64,000 nt of DNA from Brevibacterium sp. CBA3109 (GTDB taxonomy: Bacteria > Actinomycetota > Actinomycetes > Actinomycetales > Brevibacteriaceae), in contig NZ_CP158281.1 in the NCBI RefSeq assembly GCF_040256645.1, forward strand, positions 372,001-436,000, given 5' to 3'. The translations under genes were made by a program, and so were the position numbers. A model generated the notes under the pieces. The model did not search any database. It was not told the origin of the DNA and saw only the letters and a program-made list of their open reading frames with translations. Of the stretch, positions 25,777 to 36,185 are shown piece by piece. How positions within the stretch are numbered: position 1 is the first letter of the stretch; each line of letters begins with the position of its first letter.

Positions 25777-28700
25777 GCGGACAGCAGTGGCGTAAAGCCC
25801 TGTGGCATCTGCGGCATGGCGGAGTCGAAGGATTCAAAGAATTCCGGCGTAAGCGCGAATCGGAACTCGCTTCGACCAGGACATCGACCGCTGGATCTTC
25901 CAATCAGGATGGCACGGACACTCCAACGCTGAGCGTTATCGTGCCTGCATTCAATGCGAGTGGCTTCATTGATCGATGCTTGAAAAGCATCCTCAACCAG
26001 AGCGGTGTGTCGTTGGAAGTCATTGTCGTCGACGACGGCTCGACCGATGACACCGTTGAAAAAGCTAGCCAACATTCGCACGGTGCTCACCCGGTAGCGG
26101 TCCTCACGGGCACCAACGAAGGGCCGGCGCGTGCACGCAATCGCGGAATCGGTGCTGCCCGCGGCAAATACATCACCTTTGTCGACGCAGACGACGAAGT
26201 GTTGGCAAACGCGTATACGACGATGGTTGATTCGCTTGAACGGACCGGCTCTGACATTGCCACCGGGGCGTATGTTCGTGTTGGCTCAGTCGGCCGATCC
26301 AGGCCGAAGCTGACCGCGCGAGTACACGCACGCCAGCGGTTGGCAGTTCGGTTGGACGATATGCCGGAACTGCTGGAGGAGCCTGTCCTGTGGAACAAGG
26401 TCTATAGGCACGACTTCTGGAATCGTCATGTGGGGGAGATGTGGGGGTTCTCCAACTACGAAGATCAAGAGCCTGTCTACAGGGCACTGGTCGGTGCCGC
26501 GGCGATCGACGTGCTCACGAATGACGTGTATGCGTGGAGGCTAGCCGACGGCAGAGATACCCGTTCCAAACGCAAAGCAGAACTGAGCGATCTGCAGTCA
26601 AAGCTTGAAGTCATCGATGCTCTCAAGAATACCTTGAACCACGCTCCCGATCACGTGGTCGAGCAGGCATATGCGATCTGGATGGGCACCGACCTCGCTA
26701 TGCACGCGGAGTACCTCGACACGGCAAACAAACGGTTCCGAAACACCCTCTGCGATGCGGCCAAGAGTCTTCGAAAGGCGATGCCGAAAGGCGCTTGGAA
26801 GCTTTTGCCGGCGCAGGAACGTCTGTACATGTGGGTTGTGGCGTCCGGGGACTTGGACGATATCGAAGAAGTCCTCGGAACGAGGATGGAAGAGACCAGA
26901 GCCGTGCCGCTCGAACTAGTCGACGGCACCTGGACAGTCGCACCGACGTACCTGTCTCGACTCAAGACCAATGTGCCGCAGCGGCTGTTGAAAGCACAGC
27001 ATGTCGACTTCAGACCCGTCGTCATCGTGCGAAATGCGCGGTGGATCGATGATCAGCAGATCGAGCTCCAAGGGTGTGCATACATCCCCGGCATTGATCC
27101 AGGGCAGACCACATTCCGTTTGCAGGGCGTCATGGATGGGGCGACTGTTCTGGACGTATCTGTGGAGACCCGAAATGACAATCGAGTGGACTTGGACGTC
27201 GGTGATCCTTGGAGGACGTACGAGGCTGGGGGATTCATAGCTCGAATCGACGTCGCGGGCCTCAGGGACATATCTCCGAGAGGAATCGACCTGTTCGGCT
27301 CCTTTGAAATGCAAGGGATGCATCTCCAAGCCCCGGCTGTGTTGACAGCGGTAGTGGGAATGATTGCTCCAAGCCCGATTCGCGATTCAGGACGCCTGAC
27401 AGTTGTCGCTGACGAGCGAAGCGAACTGTCGATTCGTCCCGTAGACATGCCCACTGATCCAGTCGTCGTGAAGAACATCGACTTCCGCGGGCGGGATGTG
27501 ACGGTGACTCTCGACCGTTCTGCGAATGCCCGTGGTCTGTCGCTGCACACTGCCGGAATCAAGGTTGAGCTGGATGCAAACGGCCCTTCCATCTATTCGA
27601 CCACACTGCCTGAACTTCCCGAGCGGTTCCGAGCCCATGGGGAACGGCAATGGAAGCTGTTGGCCAAGACAAACGAAGGCAATGACGTCGATGTCTACCA
27701 CGCCTCCGTCGACTATCTGCTACCCGGCACCTCATGCGTGCGTCTTGCGGCCAACTCCGCTGGCAAGGTGAGGCTGGCGCAGCGGTTCCGGCGAGTGACT
27801 GTCACTGGTGCGACAAACGACCGGGATCGACTACTGATCATCGGCCGGATCGACCCTCCGGAGAAGCTCAAGGTCGTACTTAAATCCTCCGAGCAGACGA
27901 TTGAGCCTGATGAGCCTGCGCTGCATGCTGATGGCAGCTTTACCGCTGTGTATGACCTGACGACTACCGGGGCCGAAGGAGGCAAAGTCGCGGCGCTCGC
28001 AGGCGGCTATCATGTGAGGTACGGCGAGACCCCGGATAAAGTCGAAGGGTGGGCCAGGGTAGCCGGCAAACTTGCTATCCGACCTGTGGACTGCTTCACC
28101 GAGTGGAACACGCTCCGGGTCGAAGGACGCAACTCGGGTGCCGTTTCTGTCACGGCCTCACCGCCTTGGTCTGCTCAGGAGCGCACCAAGTACGGGCGCT
28201 TTCAACTCCGCACTAAAGACTGGGGACCGCTGACTGCGGGGATTGTCTTCGAGTCGTATAACGGTAAGTCCGCAAACGACAATCCGAGGGCTCTTTTCGA
28301 CGCCATCAAAGAAGAATACGCGGACATCCCCTTCTACTGGTCGGTGAGAGACCGCCGAGTCGACGTGCCGACCGGTGGCATCCCAGTAGTTGAGGGGACT
28401 GCCGAGTGGCACCGCGCAATAGCGACTAGTCGAGTGTGGATCAACAACAACAACTTCCCCCACCACGTACAAAAGTTGCCCGGACAGTTCTATCTTCAGA
28501 CATGGCACGGATCCCCAATCAAGAAGTTGCTATGGGACATACCTCGGCGACGAACATCACTGACCTACAGGCGTCTTATGCGTCAACAAGTTGCGCAGTG
28601 GGATGTGCTTCTCGCCCAGTCCGAATCCACTGCTGGTCACTTACGTTCAGGACTAGGCTACGAAGGCGACGTGATATTGGTAGAGGCACCACGAAACTTG

Positions 28701-29267
28701 CGAGTTCGAGACTTTGCTCAGCACACGGTCGACATTCGTGCCAGGTTAGGAATCAGACTTGACGAAAAAGTCGTACTATACGCACCGACTTGGAAAGAAC
28801 GCCACCGAATCGGAACGAGAATGAACTGGAAGGACCAACTTAATCCGTACTTCCTAGCTGAGCAAACCGGTGCGAAGGTATTGGTCAGAGCCCATCACGT
28901 GAGTACTGCAATGCCTTTGGAGAAATATCCGGGAGTGATCGATGTATCTCACGAGCCGCATGTGGAGGCACTGATTGCAATTTGTGATTTATTAGTGACT
29001 GATTACTCTTCAATTGCCTACGATTTCGCACTAACCCGAAAACCAGTTATTCATTACACGCCAGACTATAATGAATATCTCAGCGAGCGCGGGCTCTACG
29101 AAGACTGGTCGACAAACGCGGTGGTCACAGACAATCTATCGAAACTAATATTCCTTGTGCAGGAAAAGCTTGAAGAGTTAGGGCCATCAAGAAAAATAGC
29201 TGGAGTCGACGCAGCTGAACTGAGCCAGCTAATCCATATAATTACTAGTCGCGCAACTTCGCCGTAG
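25773..29267 (+). CDS. Large bifunctional GT2 and CDP-glycerol glycerophosphotransferase
   Basis: 1164 residues from a GTG overlapping the previous stop. The N-terminus has WRKALWHLRHGGVEGF, shared with the 14434 glycosyltransferase. A GT2 domain at about 48-280 carries LSVIVPAFNASGFIDRCL, VVDDGSTDDT and FVDADDEVL. A long beta-rich middle (about 400-790) is unassigned. The C-terminal CDP-glycerol glycerophosphotransferase domain has VWINNNNFPHHV, LQTWHGSPIKKLLW and LVTDYSSIAYDFAL. It would add a sugar and polymerise or transfer glycerol phosphate (or a related polyol phosphate) in a teichoic-acid-like polymer. Base composition falls sharply towards the 3' end: 28981-29040 has 22 G+C in 60 bases by my count, unlike the first 2.5 kb, which suggests a recombined 3' part. 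Confidence 0.87.
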   Translation: MSGQQWRKALWHLRHGGVEGFKEFRRKRESELASTRTSTAGSSNQDGTDTPTLSVIVPAFNASGFIDRCLKSILNQSGVSLEVIVVDDGSTDDTVEKASQHSHGAHPVAVLTGTNEGPARARNRGIGAARGKYITFVDADDEVLANAYTTMVDSLERTGSDIATGAYVRVGSVGRSRPKLTARVHARQRLAVRLDDMPELLEEPVLWNKVYRHDFWNRHVGEMWGFSNYEDQEPVYRALVGAAAIDVLTNDVYAWRLADGRDTRSKRKAELSDLQSKLEVIDALKNTLNHAPDHVVEQAYAIWMGTDLAMHAEYLDTANKRFRNTLCDAAKSLRKAMPKGAWKLLPAQERLYMWVVASGDLDDIEEVLGTRMEETRAVPLELVDGTWTVAPTYLSRLKTNVPQRLLKAQHVDFRPVVIVRNARWIDDQQIELQGCAYIPGIDPGQTTFRLQGVMDGATVLDVSVETRNDNRVDLDVGDPWRTYEAGGFIARIDVAGLRDISPRGIDLFGSFEMQGMHLQAPAVLTAVVGMIAPSPIRDSGRLTVVADERSELSIRPVDMPTDPVVVKNIDFRGRDVTVTLDRSANARGLSLHTAGIKVELDANGPSIYSTTLPELPERFRAHGERQWKLLAKTNEGNDVDVYHASVDYLLPGTSCVRLAANSAGKVRLAQRFRRVTVTGATNDRDRLLIIGRIDPPEKLKVVLKSSEQTIEPDEPALHADGSFTAVYDLTTTGAEGGKVAALAGGYHVRYGETPDKVEGWARVAGKLAIRPVDCFTEWNTLRVEGRNSGAVSVTASPPWSAQERTKYGRFQLRTKDWGPLTAGIVFESYNGKSANDNPRALFDAIKEEYADIPFYWSVRDRRVDVPTGGIPVVEGTAEWHRAIATSRVWINNNNFPHHVQKLPGQFYLQTWHGSPIKKLLWDIPRRRTSLTYRRLMRQQVAQWDVLLAQSESTAGHLRSGLGYEGDVILVEAPRNLRVRDFAQHTVDIRARLGIRLDEKVVLYAPTWKERHRIGTRMNWKDQLNPYFLAEQTGAKVLVRAHHVSTAMPLEKYPGVIDVSHEPHVEALIAICDLLVTDYSSIAYDFALTRKPVIHYTPDYNEYLSERGLYEDWSTNAVVTDNLSKLIFLVQEKLEELGPSRKIAGVDAAELSQLIHIITSRATSP

Positions 29268-29287
29268 CGCTAGCTTCTTTTAAATTA

Positions 29288-29311
29288 GCCCACATCCTTG
29301 TAAGGATGGGC
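29288..29311 (+). terminator. Hairpin after the glycopolymer operon
   Basis: CATCCTT and AAGGATG pair across GT, flanked by GCC and GGC with a two-base bulge. It lies 21 bases after the stop of the large transferase and is followed by AAAATAG, so it is a hairpin without a clear T-run. Confidence 0.5.
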
Positions 29312-29341
29312 AAAATAGAAGAGGCATCTGCCTTAGTGTAC

Positions 29342-29356
29342 GGAAGCGCCTTTCGG
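29342..29356. repeat. Left 15-bp target-site duplication of the IS481-type element
   Basis: GGAAGCGCCTTTCGG is found here and again at 31011-31025, exactly abutting both ends of the element. Confidence 0.85.
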
Positions 29357-31010
29357 TGTGTAACCTCGCAACGTCGTGGACACGCAACCTCACCACATCG
29401 GGGACAACTGATCTCAGAGCTTTGTACACAACTACCGCTCCCTCCGCTGAGGAGGGAGCGGATGCGGAATCGAGTTCATCTACCGGAGCATGAATACGTC
29501 GGGCATATCCTCACCACGCGAGGCGAACTCTTCAACATACTGTTCGTATTTTATGCGCCATTGCTTCGTCGGATTCGCGACCTAGACTCCACTGATCGCA
29601 TAGGAAGAAATGAAGCGTCCTCGTACGCCGAGAGCGACCATCGGCAAGGGGAAGGAGAACACAATCTCACCGGTACCCATGTCCGTGAGCAAGAATATCT
29701 CATCGGTGATCGTGCGATAAAACTGCCGATCAGCAAAAGTCGACGGCAGCGACACGTGATAGCCGTGATAGTACACTTGCCGGTTCGCTCGCGTGACGGT
29801 TACCACCGACTGATCAGAACGCTGCCTATCCGAAGCGGTGACCGGGAGGACATGTCCATTCTTCGTGATCGTCAGCCCAGCACGGTTGAGCTGATTCTGC
29901 CGCTGCAAACGGGCCTGTAGATATTCTCGTGCTTTCGCCTCAAGAACAGCCATCGGAATCGGTTCGGTGGCCGGAGTGTGCTCGACGAGGTTCCATGCTT
30001 GAGACAGCGTGGCATCGTTGAGCGATTGGTGCGGCCGACGCGAGTTGTACTGATCACGGAAACGCCGAATAATCTGCCGCAGCTGCTCGACCGTTGCGGC
30101 CCGGTTCGCGTCGAGGAAACGCACTAGTGTCTGGTGGGAGCGTTCGTTCTTGCCCTGCGTCGTCGGCTTGCCTGGCAGGCCGCTGATGGGCATTGTTCCA
30201 TGTGAGGCGAGGAACACTTCCACGGCTCCGATCGTGCCCTGCCGAAGTTGGTTGAACGCCGAGGAATTGTCCGATAGGACCTCCTGCGGGGCACCATGAG
30301 CAGCGATCGCGTCAGCGAGCACCGATTTGGCGTCCGTACTGTTCTCAGCACGAATATGAGCGGTCGTGCCGACGTCGAACCGGGTGGAGTCATCGAGGAG
30401 CTGATAGATCGTCACCGTCTGACCATCGGTCAGGTCGTATTCGAAGGCATCAAGTTGCATAACGACATTGCGGTGGCGCGGATGAAAGGGATGTAGGACG
30501 ATTTGGGGCGCTTCTTCGGTGAGGCATCGACGTGGCCGACGCTGGCCAGTAGGCGGGCGATCGTCGCCGGCGACGGGATCGTCGTGGCCGGGAACGTCTC
30601 GGAGATTGCGGCCTCGTAGTAGATCGTGCGGGGGCCATAGTCCCATCCGTCGGCTTTGAGTTGCTTGCGGATTCGGACGAGTTCATTGACGACCTGGCGA
30701 CCGTATCGCCGGGCGGGTTGTTTCGGAGCTCGCGACCGGGGATGCAGCGCCGCGGTTGATTCTTGTTGGCTGCGGGTGCGGATCTTATAGAAGGCACTAC
30801 GTGAGATTTTGTGGGCGCGGCAGAACTCGGTGACGGACAGCGCGTTCGGCTGCGTCGGGTCGTAGTTGATGATGGCTGCTCGGATCTGGGGTGTCAGAGA
30901 GTTCGTCATTCTCTCCGGCTACCACGACGCTGCCAGTGTCCACGATGGCAGGAGACATAGTGTCTCCGATGTCATGAGATCGTGTGTCCACGATCTGTTG
31001 AGACAGGACA
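29357..31010. mobile_element. IS481-type insertion sequence, 1654 bp
   Basis: The ends are TGT...ACA. Aligning the first 50 bases with the reverse complement of the last 50 without gaps gives 34 identities by my count, including TCGTGGACAC at positions 18-27 and ATCGG.GACA at 41-50. A 15-bp target duplication flanks it. The motifs GTGTCCACGAT and GTCTCCGATG recur just inside the right end, probably as extra transposase-binding sites. The transposase gene is on the minus strand and broken. The element separates the two giant glycerophosphotransferase genes. Confidence 0.88.
29582..30909 (-). pseudogene. IS481-family transposase, frameshifted
   Basis: The N-terminal part (helix-turn-helix, LSVTEFCRAHKISRSAFYKI) reads in one frame from 30909 to about 30460. 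The DDE integrase-core part reads in another frame from there, with MQLDAFEYDL, VLSDNSSAFNQL and TTQGKNERSHQTLVRF supplying D, D and E. A single missing base near 30458 explains the shift: TTATG.CAACTTGATG would read Leu-Trp-Gln-Leu-Asp with one more G, as the family expects. A C-terminal beta region with YYHGYHVSLPST follows. The enzyme is therefore probably inactive. Confidence 0.82.
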
Positions 31011-31025
31011 GGAAGCGCCTTTCGG
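31011..31025. repeat. Right 15-bp target-site duplication of the IS481-type element
   Basis: Second copy of GGAAGCGCCTTTCGG, immediately after the right end of the element. Confidence 0.85.
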
Positions 31026-31575
31026 TAGCACCTGTGTAACGAAGTGGTAGCAGCTATGTAAGTACCGGAAATGCCATTTGATTTATAACATAGAGGCACC
31101 GCACTGGCCATCCAGATCGCCTTTACACGAACATCGTGGGTAAGCACGTCGCAATCCGCCAGGTGCTTCGCTCTATCGCGGGTTCGACACGTGTCGTGTG
31201 GCCATCGGGAACCTTGATCCGTGGTCAACGCCCGTCGCGCGGCGCCAAGACAGTGCTCATACGGACGTTGCAACGCGTTGTTCGCAATGTCGCGCGTCGG
31301 TACGTATATTCCAGTTAGCGCTGCAGGTTACCGACGCGTAGACAGGTTCAGAGGCACGCGAATCCAGATTGATTCTGCGTTCCAAGCCAATAACCATTAC
31401 CAGCAATCAACAGGGCAACTATCTGAGGAAGTCTTTTCGCCCATGGACGAAAACCATAGAGCGCTTCTGAACGAATGGGGTCGGCCAAATAAGTCAGACT
31501 GCATTCAAATCTAAATACCGAATGACCTATAGGCAGACTATGGCTTACGATCTTCTAAAAGCAGCTAAAATAGTC
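31026..31575. other. Non-coding or degraded stretch right of the IS element
   Basis: Only short open frames without convincing ribosome sites or recognisable products are visible. The first 300 bases are GC-rich like the operon to the left, and the last 250 are AT-rich like the gene to the right, so a composition boundary lies within. The 3' end of the minus-strand gene at 31576 has no clear hairpin here. Confidence 0.4.
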
Positions 31576-34500
31576 TCAATCGAAATTCTGCAGAATTTCT
31601 TGGATCACTCTCATTGAGGAATATCCATCGTCAAGGCTGGCGAAACGTTCTACAAAATTATAGTATCGTTCTGTGGAATCAACAGAGAACTGTCGATCTG
31701 CCTTTAGTATTTCCACGGCTTCTGCGGCCGACTTTACAATTGGGCCAGGTGAGGCTGCTTCGAAGTCGAAGTAGAATCCTCTGACCGAATCGCGATAGAT
31801 GTCCAAATCGGGGCAAAGGAATACTATTGGCTTACCTGTAACGACATAGTCAAACATAATCGAAGAATAGTCTGTCAGGAGAACATCGGACGCTGCTATC
31901 AGATCGTTGACATTTGGATAAAGACTAACATCAAGAGCAGATTCTCCTAAACGTTGAGCCGCGGCATTCAATGAATTGGCATGTCCTCGGTAGAGGATAA
32001 TAGACGATTTTCCCAACTTCTTTGCTGCGGACTTGACTCCGAGAAAATCGACAGCGCTGTAGTGTCCTGAAGACTCCTTGAGGTTGTCACGCCAAGTCGG
32101 TGCATACAGAATTGTGCGTTGTCCGGGATTGATCCCCAGCTTCTTTCTGGTCGCGTCTCGGGAAGCCTTAAGCTGAGCAGCATTTGCCAACGCATCATTT
32201 CGCGGGTAACCGGTTGCTAAAACGTCCCCCTCGTAGCCGAAAGCGTCTTTTAGAGTGTCTCCGGCCCACTCTGATTGAGCGAGTAGCAAGTCCCAGTAAT
32301 CTTCTGCCTCTCGGCGCATCAGCTGCCTGTAGCTGAGCGACAGGTTCTTAGGAGGAACATGGTTACCAATTCTCTTGAGTGGCGTACCGTGCCAAGTCTG
32401 AATATAGAACTGGTCTGGATGCTTGTGAAAGAAGTAGGGAAAATTATTATTGTTGATAAGCACCTTGGCTGAACTGGCAACGTTGAACCATTCGCGACTA
32501 CCGAAAACTACTGGAACGGCTCCTTTTGGAACCGGGGTGAGCGGATTCTGTACAGTCCAATAGCGCTTAATGTCGGGCCTGCGTTGCCTGATTTCTCCGT
32601 CAAGAGCCAGTGGTGAGTCTGCAACTGCACTGCCTGAAAAGCTCTCGAACAGTACCGCTGACGGGTCCAGACTTCGACTGGCAGACAGGAATACCTTTGA
32701 ATTCTGCGCTTTGTTCCAGATTCCGGACTCGGTGTCTGGGTCGAGTGGTTGGTCAACATCGATACGCACCGAGCGGCTAGTGCCGATGGCATTCACGGTG
32801 ATCAAGCTCACAGGAGTGACAATTTGGTTAGGTGCCGAATCTTCTAGCTCGTAAGAAGCTGAAACCCAGGCCGATGCAGGGTGCGACTTTCCAGCTGCGA
32901 GGAGCAATTGAAGGACATAGCGGTCCCAAGCAGGCAACTGCTTTCCCCCGGCACCGACGAGAGAAAACTCTACGTCGAAAGTACGTGAAGCGTGATCTAC
33001 ACTAGTCCGCTTTGGATGGATGATCTGCCTGGCGCCAACAAGGGCGAACGTTGGCGTAACTGCACGGGCAACGTCCGTGTCGATCGTGAATGTTCCTGTT
33101 ACGCGAACACTTGTGCCTTCTGTGGAAAACTCAATCTTGTCGGCAGTAGCCACTTGATGGGCTCTGTTAATAACGGCATATCCAAAACCTGTTGTTCCGA
33201 CAGTGAAATCTCGGTCCCGTCGTCGTTCTGTCTGTGAACGATTGATTGCAAGCGCCCACCGCATTCCGGAGGAGGAAGCCACCTGTAACTGGAGCTCGTG
33301 AAGATTGCGCGACAGTGAAAGCGGTCCTCGCGGTAACGCAAGTTCGAAGCTTAGAGCATTTCCATCGTTAGTTGCCTCACTTCGAGCGATCTCAGTCGAC
33401 CCTTGTGACAAAGATAGGTACAGCCCGGTCTTCGCGGGCGCTGAAGGGAAGGTAGGCAAGTCCACCGACCACTGATCGACCTTCACGTGCAGGCTATTTT
33501 CGTCAATACGGATTTCCTTGGCAACGAACTTGGGCTTTAGGACCACTATTTCAGTCTGTTTGCGCGGATCTCCCTGTATTGCAATTCGAGCACCACGGTT
33601 GGTAAGATCCGACGCCACTGGATAAGCAGCTGCTGAATACTGACTGCGCACTATCGAAGCATCAGTCCAACTGAATTTGGCCAGATGAAGATGAAGTCTA
33701 AGTTGAAGATTCGACCCTTGTGAGGATTCTAGATGCTGCGCTACTTCGTCAACGACATAGTGTGGGATTTTCAGCGCGAACTGCGAACCGTGGTAGCTGT
33801 TGTACGCGTCTGACAGCCGTTGTGGTACCGGGTCGTTTACGCTGTGTACTTCGAGAGTGGCTACAATCTCTTCAGTCTCAGGGTCGAACAGATCAGCAGA
33901 ATATCCATATTGAACATCAAAGTTTGGAATGAATCCAATTCCATTAAATCTCACGTCACCATTAGGGCTCGCGAAGTACGAAACCAGCTCAACGCGTGGT
34001 TTGAGGATGTCCAAAGGAACCGACTGTAGGTTTGAGGGAATATCGAAGATTTCACCCGCTTCATCCTCAACGGAAAACCTAAGGTCGTCACCTTCTATCC
34101 GCCCCTTGTAAGCATTCTTGGTTTGTTCGAGGCGTACTAGTAGACGACTCAGATCAGCGCGGCCCCTGTGCGCCACGTAATATGCCAAGATGCGACGAAT
34201 CGGATCGATCGCGTCAAACGCCAAATCCGGGGCATCGTTCCACAGTCTCGAAACTCCCTCTGCGAGCACATCAAAGAACTCGTTATCGGCGCGGGGCACT
34301 TCGCGAATATAGTAATAAAGGTCTTCGCCAAGAGTCTTTGCATACCAGTATCGCAAGAACGATTCGTCGGAATCGCTGATTACCTCCCTGACCTTAAACG
34401 CGACGTCTAGCCGCTGTCTAAGATCTGAAACACTCGTCTTCTGCTGAGTTATAGAGGAATTGTCTTCGCGCAGTCGCCAGTTGTAGCCGACCTCCTTCAG

Positions 34501-35247
34501 GACGTCGAGCTTGGCCCCTCCGACGAACAGCTTTGCGGTACATTCCTGGTCTTCGTAGAGTGTTCCCTCTGGAAAATGTCCAACCAGGCGGTCCCAGGAG
34601 CTGCGGCGATACACTTTATTCCAGGCGAACACGTCCCACATGATTGGCGGAAAGTCTGTTCCTCTAATAGCGAGGCGTTCTTCATCATGAGCAAGGTGCA
34701 CCCAGAAGGGAAGCCACTTGTTCCGGCTGTCGAATCGAGAGACAGACGCAATACATACATCCGATCCTGTTCCGGCCAACGTAGTCATCGCGCGTTCATA
34801 AGTGCCTGGAGGAACGGTGTCATCAGAGTCGACGAATGTTATGAACTGACTAGTGGAGTGAGTCAGTCCTGCATTGCGGGCGGCACCAAGCCCAGCATTT
34901 TGTTGATGAATTACTCGAACACGTTTGTGATTTCTAGCATATTCGTCGGCGATAGCACCCGTCGAGTCTGTGGAACCATCGTTCACGATGAGAACGTCAA
35001 GGTTCGAATATGACTGACCGAGCACGGAATTCAAGCACTCGCGCAAATAATTTTCTACATTGAAGGCTGGTACTACCACTGCCAGAACTGGCCTGAGATT
35101 GCGTGAATCCGGAGTTGGTTCAGCCTGTTCGTGTTGGTGATGCTTATACACGGGAGCGCCGACCTTCTGCCTGAACGCCGTGGAGTCCACAACTGAACTG
35201 AGCCCGAGCTTCCGCATAGCTCGTGCGATGTTGGTTTTGGTTGTCAT
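31576..35247 (-). CDS. Large bifunctional GT2 and CDP-glycerol glycerophosphotransferase, AT-rich paralogue
   Basis: 1223 residues. GT2 domain at about 50-290: LAVVVPAFNVENYLRECLNS, VNDGSTDSTG and FVDSDDTVPPG. The middle is a long beta-rich region. The C-terminal glycerophosphotransferase has VLINNNNFPYFFHKHPDQF, QTWHGTPLKRIGNH and LLTDYSSIMFDYVVTGKP. The layout matches the 25773 protein, but the N-terminal WHLRHGG element is missing and the gene is clearly less GC-rich than the region's core genes. It is transcribed towards the IS element, opposite to the main operon. This looks like a horizontally acquired serotype-type gene; whether both transferases act on one polymer is unknown. Confidence 0.85.
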   Translation of the reverse strand: MTTKTNIARAMRKLGLSSVVDSTAFRQKVGAPVYKHHQHEQAEPTPDSRNLRPVLAVVVPAFNVENYLRECLNSVLGQSYSNLDVLIVNDGSTDSTGAIADEYARNHKRVRVIHQQNAGLGAARNAGLTHSTSQFITFVDSDDTVPPGTYERAMTTLAGTGSDVCIASVSRFDSRNKWLPFWVHLAHDEERLAIRGTDFPPIMWDVFAWNKVYRRSSWDRLVGHFPEGTLYEDQECTAKLFVGGAKLDVLKEVGYNWRLREDNSSITQQKTSVSDLRQRLDVAFKVREVISDSDESFLRYWYAKTLGEDLYYYIREVPRADNEFFDVLAEGVSRLWNDAPDLAFDAIDPIRRILAYYVAHRGRADLSRLLVRLEQTKNAYKGRIEGDDLRFSVEDEAGEIFDIPSNLQSVPLDILKPRVELVSYFASPNGDVRFNGIGFIPNFDVQYGYSADLFDPETEEIVATLEVHSVNDPVPQRLSDAYNSYHGSQFALKIPHYVVDEVAQHLESSQGSNLQLRLHLHLAKFSWTDASIVRSQYSAAAYPVASDLTNRGARIAIQGDPRKQTEIVVLKPKFVAKEIRIDENSLHVKVDQWSVDLPTFPSAPAKTGLYLSLSQGSTEIARSEATNDGNALSFELALPRGPLSLSRNLHELQLQVASSSGMRWALAINRSQTERRRDRDFTVGTTGFGYAVINRAHQVATADKIEFSTEGTSVRVTGTFTIDTDVARAVTPTFALVGARQIIHPKRTSVDHASRTFDVEFSLVGAGGKQLPAWDRYVLQLLLAAGKSHPASAWVSASYELEDSAPNQIVTPVSLITVNAIGTSRSVRIDVDQPLDPDTESGIWNKAQNSKVFLSASRSLDPSAVLFESFSGSAVADSPLALDGEIRQRRPDIKRYWTVQNPLTPVPKGAVPVVFGSREWFNVASSAKVLINNNNFPYFFHKHPDQFYIQTWHGTPLKRIGNHVPPKNLSLSYRQLMRREAEDYWDLLLAQSEWAGDTLKDAFGYEGDVLATGYPRNDALANAAQLKASRDATRKKLGINPGQRTILYAPTWRDNLKESSGHYSAVDFLGVKSAAKKLGKSSIILYRGHANSLNAAAQRLGESALDVSLYPNVNDLIAASDVLLTDYSSIMFDYVVTGKPIVFLCPDLDIYRDSVRGFYFDFEAASPGPIVKSAAEAVEILKADRQFSVDSTERYYNFVERFASLDDGYSSMRVIQEILQNFD

Positions 35248-36185
35248 TCTCGTTTTGCTCCCGTGCAGGTTTGAACTACAGGCCCCACCAACGGCCTGGC
35301 AAGAGGCGATTGTAGCAGTGGCGGACGATTCTAAACGAATCCGACGATGTCAAGAATGAGCACTAATAGGGATATTGTATGCAAGGTTGATTGGGTCGTA
35401 TGCGTCACGGAAAACCGGGACCGTCTATTTGGAACTGCAATAGTTGTGACAGTTTGTGAATAAAATATCTACATGCTAGAAATGTAAACACGTGAATCAT
35501 GACTACGTTACTTACTCGCTGTTTATGGTGGTTTTCAGGGCTCAGGCTCGCTGACCAGGCGACCGAGCGTATTGATTTGAATCAAGCTGAATAGAGGAAA
35601 ATTTAATCTATCCCACTCTTTCCTCTGTCTCTTCGTCTTTGTGGGTGATGGACTGGTCCTTGTTTAGACCTGCCAGGCTTCGCTGGTCAGGAAGAGGCGC
35701 AAGAGGACAGCTAGCTGCGGTACTTCTTGGTAGATAAGAGGCCGGAGCCAGTCGGCGACTGAGTTCCAACGTTTGTGGTCTTTGGGACCGCAGCGATGTG
35801 GGTCAACGGCTTGAAAGGATCGCAAGGGTCCATCGATTTTGAGGAGTGAACCCGGCTACGCTTGTGCGGTGTAGGCCGCTGCCTCTGTGCGCCGGCGTCA
35901 AGCGCTTTGGGCCAGTTCGCTAAATTCAATCTCGGCTAGACGTATACTGCGAGAATCTGGTGCCAGTCCTCGTGTGCAGGGTGGAAGAATGGATTTGGCT
36001 GATTGCCCAAGGCTCGGGTGATATCTACGGTATAATCGAATCGCCTGCCCTGGGGCGATGCTCTCGGTTAGCACGCAAATGTCTTTGTTGTTTTGTGAGA
36101 AGTCTTTAGATGGGATAGTAGTTTTGAGTTCGGTTTTGTCGGGAACCCAAATCGTCCCTTGGAGCAAACAGTTTGGAAACCATAT
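35248..36185. other. AT-rich gap without intact genes
   Basis: Upstream region of the large minus-strand transferase. No open frame has a recognisable product. The composition is AT-rich and patchy with short GC-richer stretches, as expected of decaying, recombined DNA. The promoter of the transferase should lie within 35248-35600, where TATTGTATG- and AATAAAATAT-like AT-rich words occur. Confidence 0.4.

Noticed and set aside
31136..31514. Short open frames right of the IS481-type element
   Set aside because: No homology by eye, poor ribosome sites and a composition change in the middle; treated as degraded sequence.
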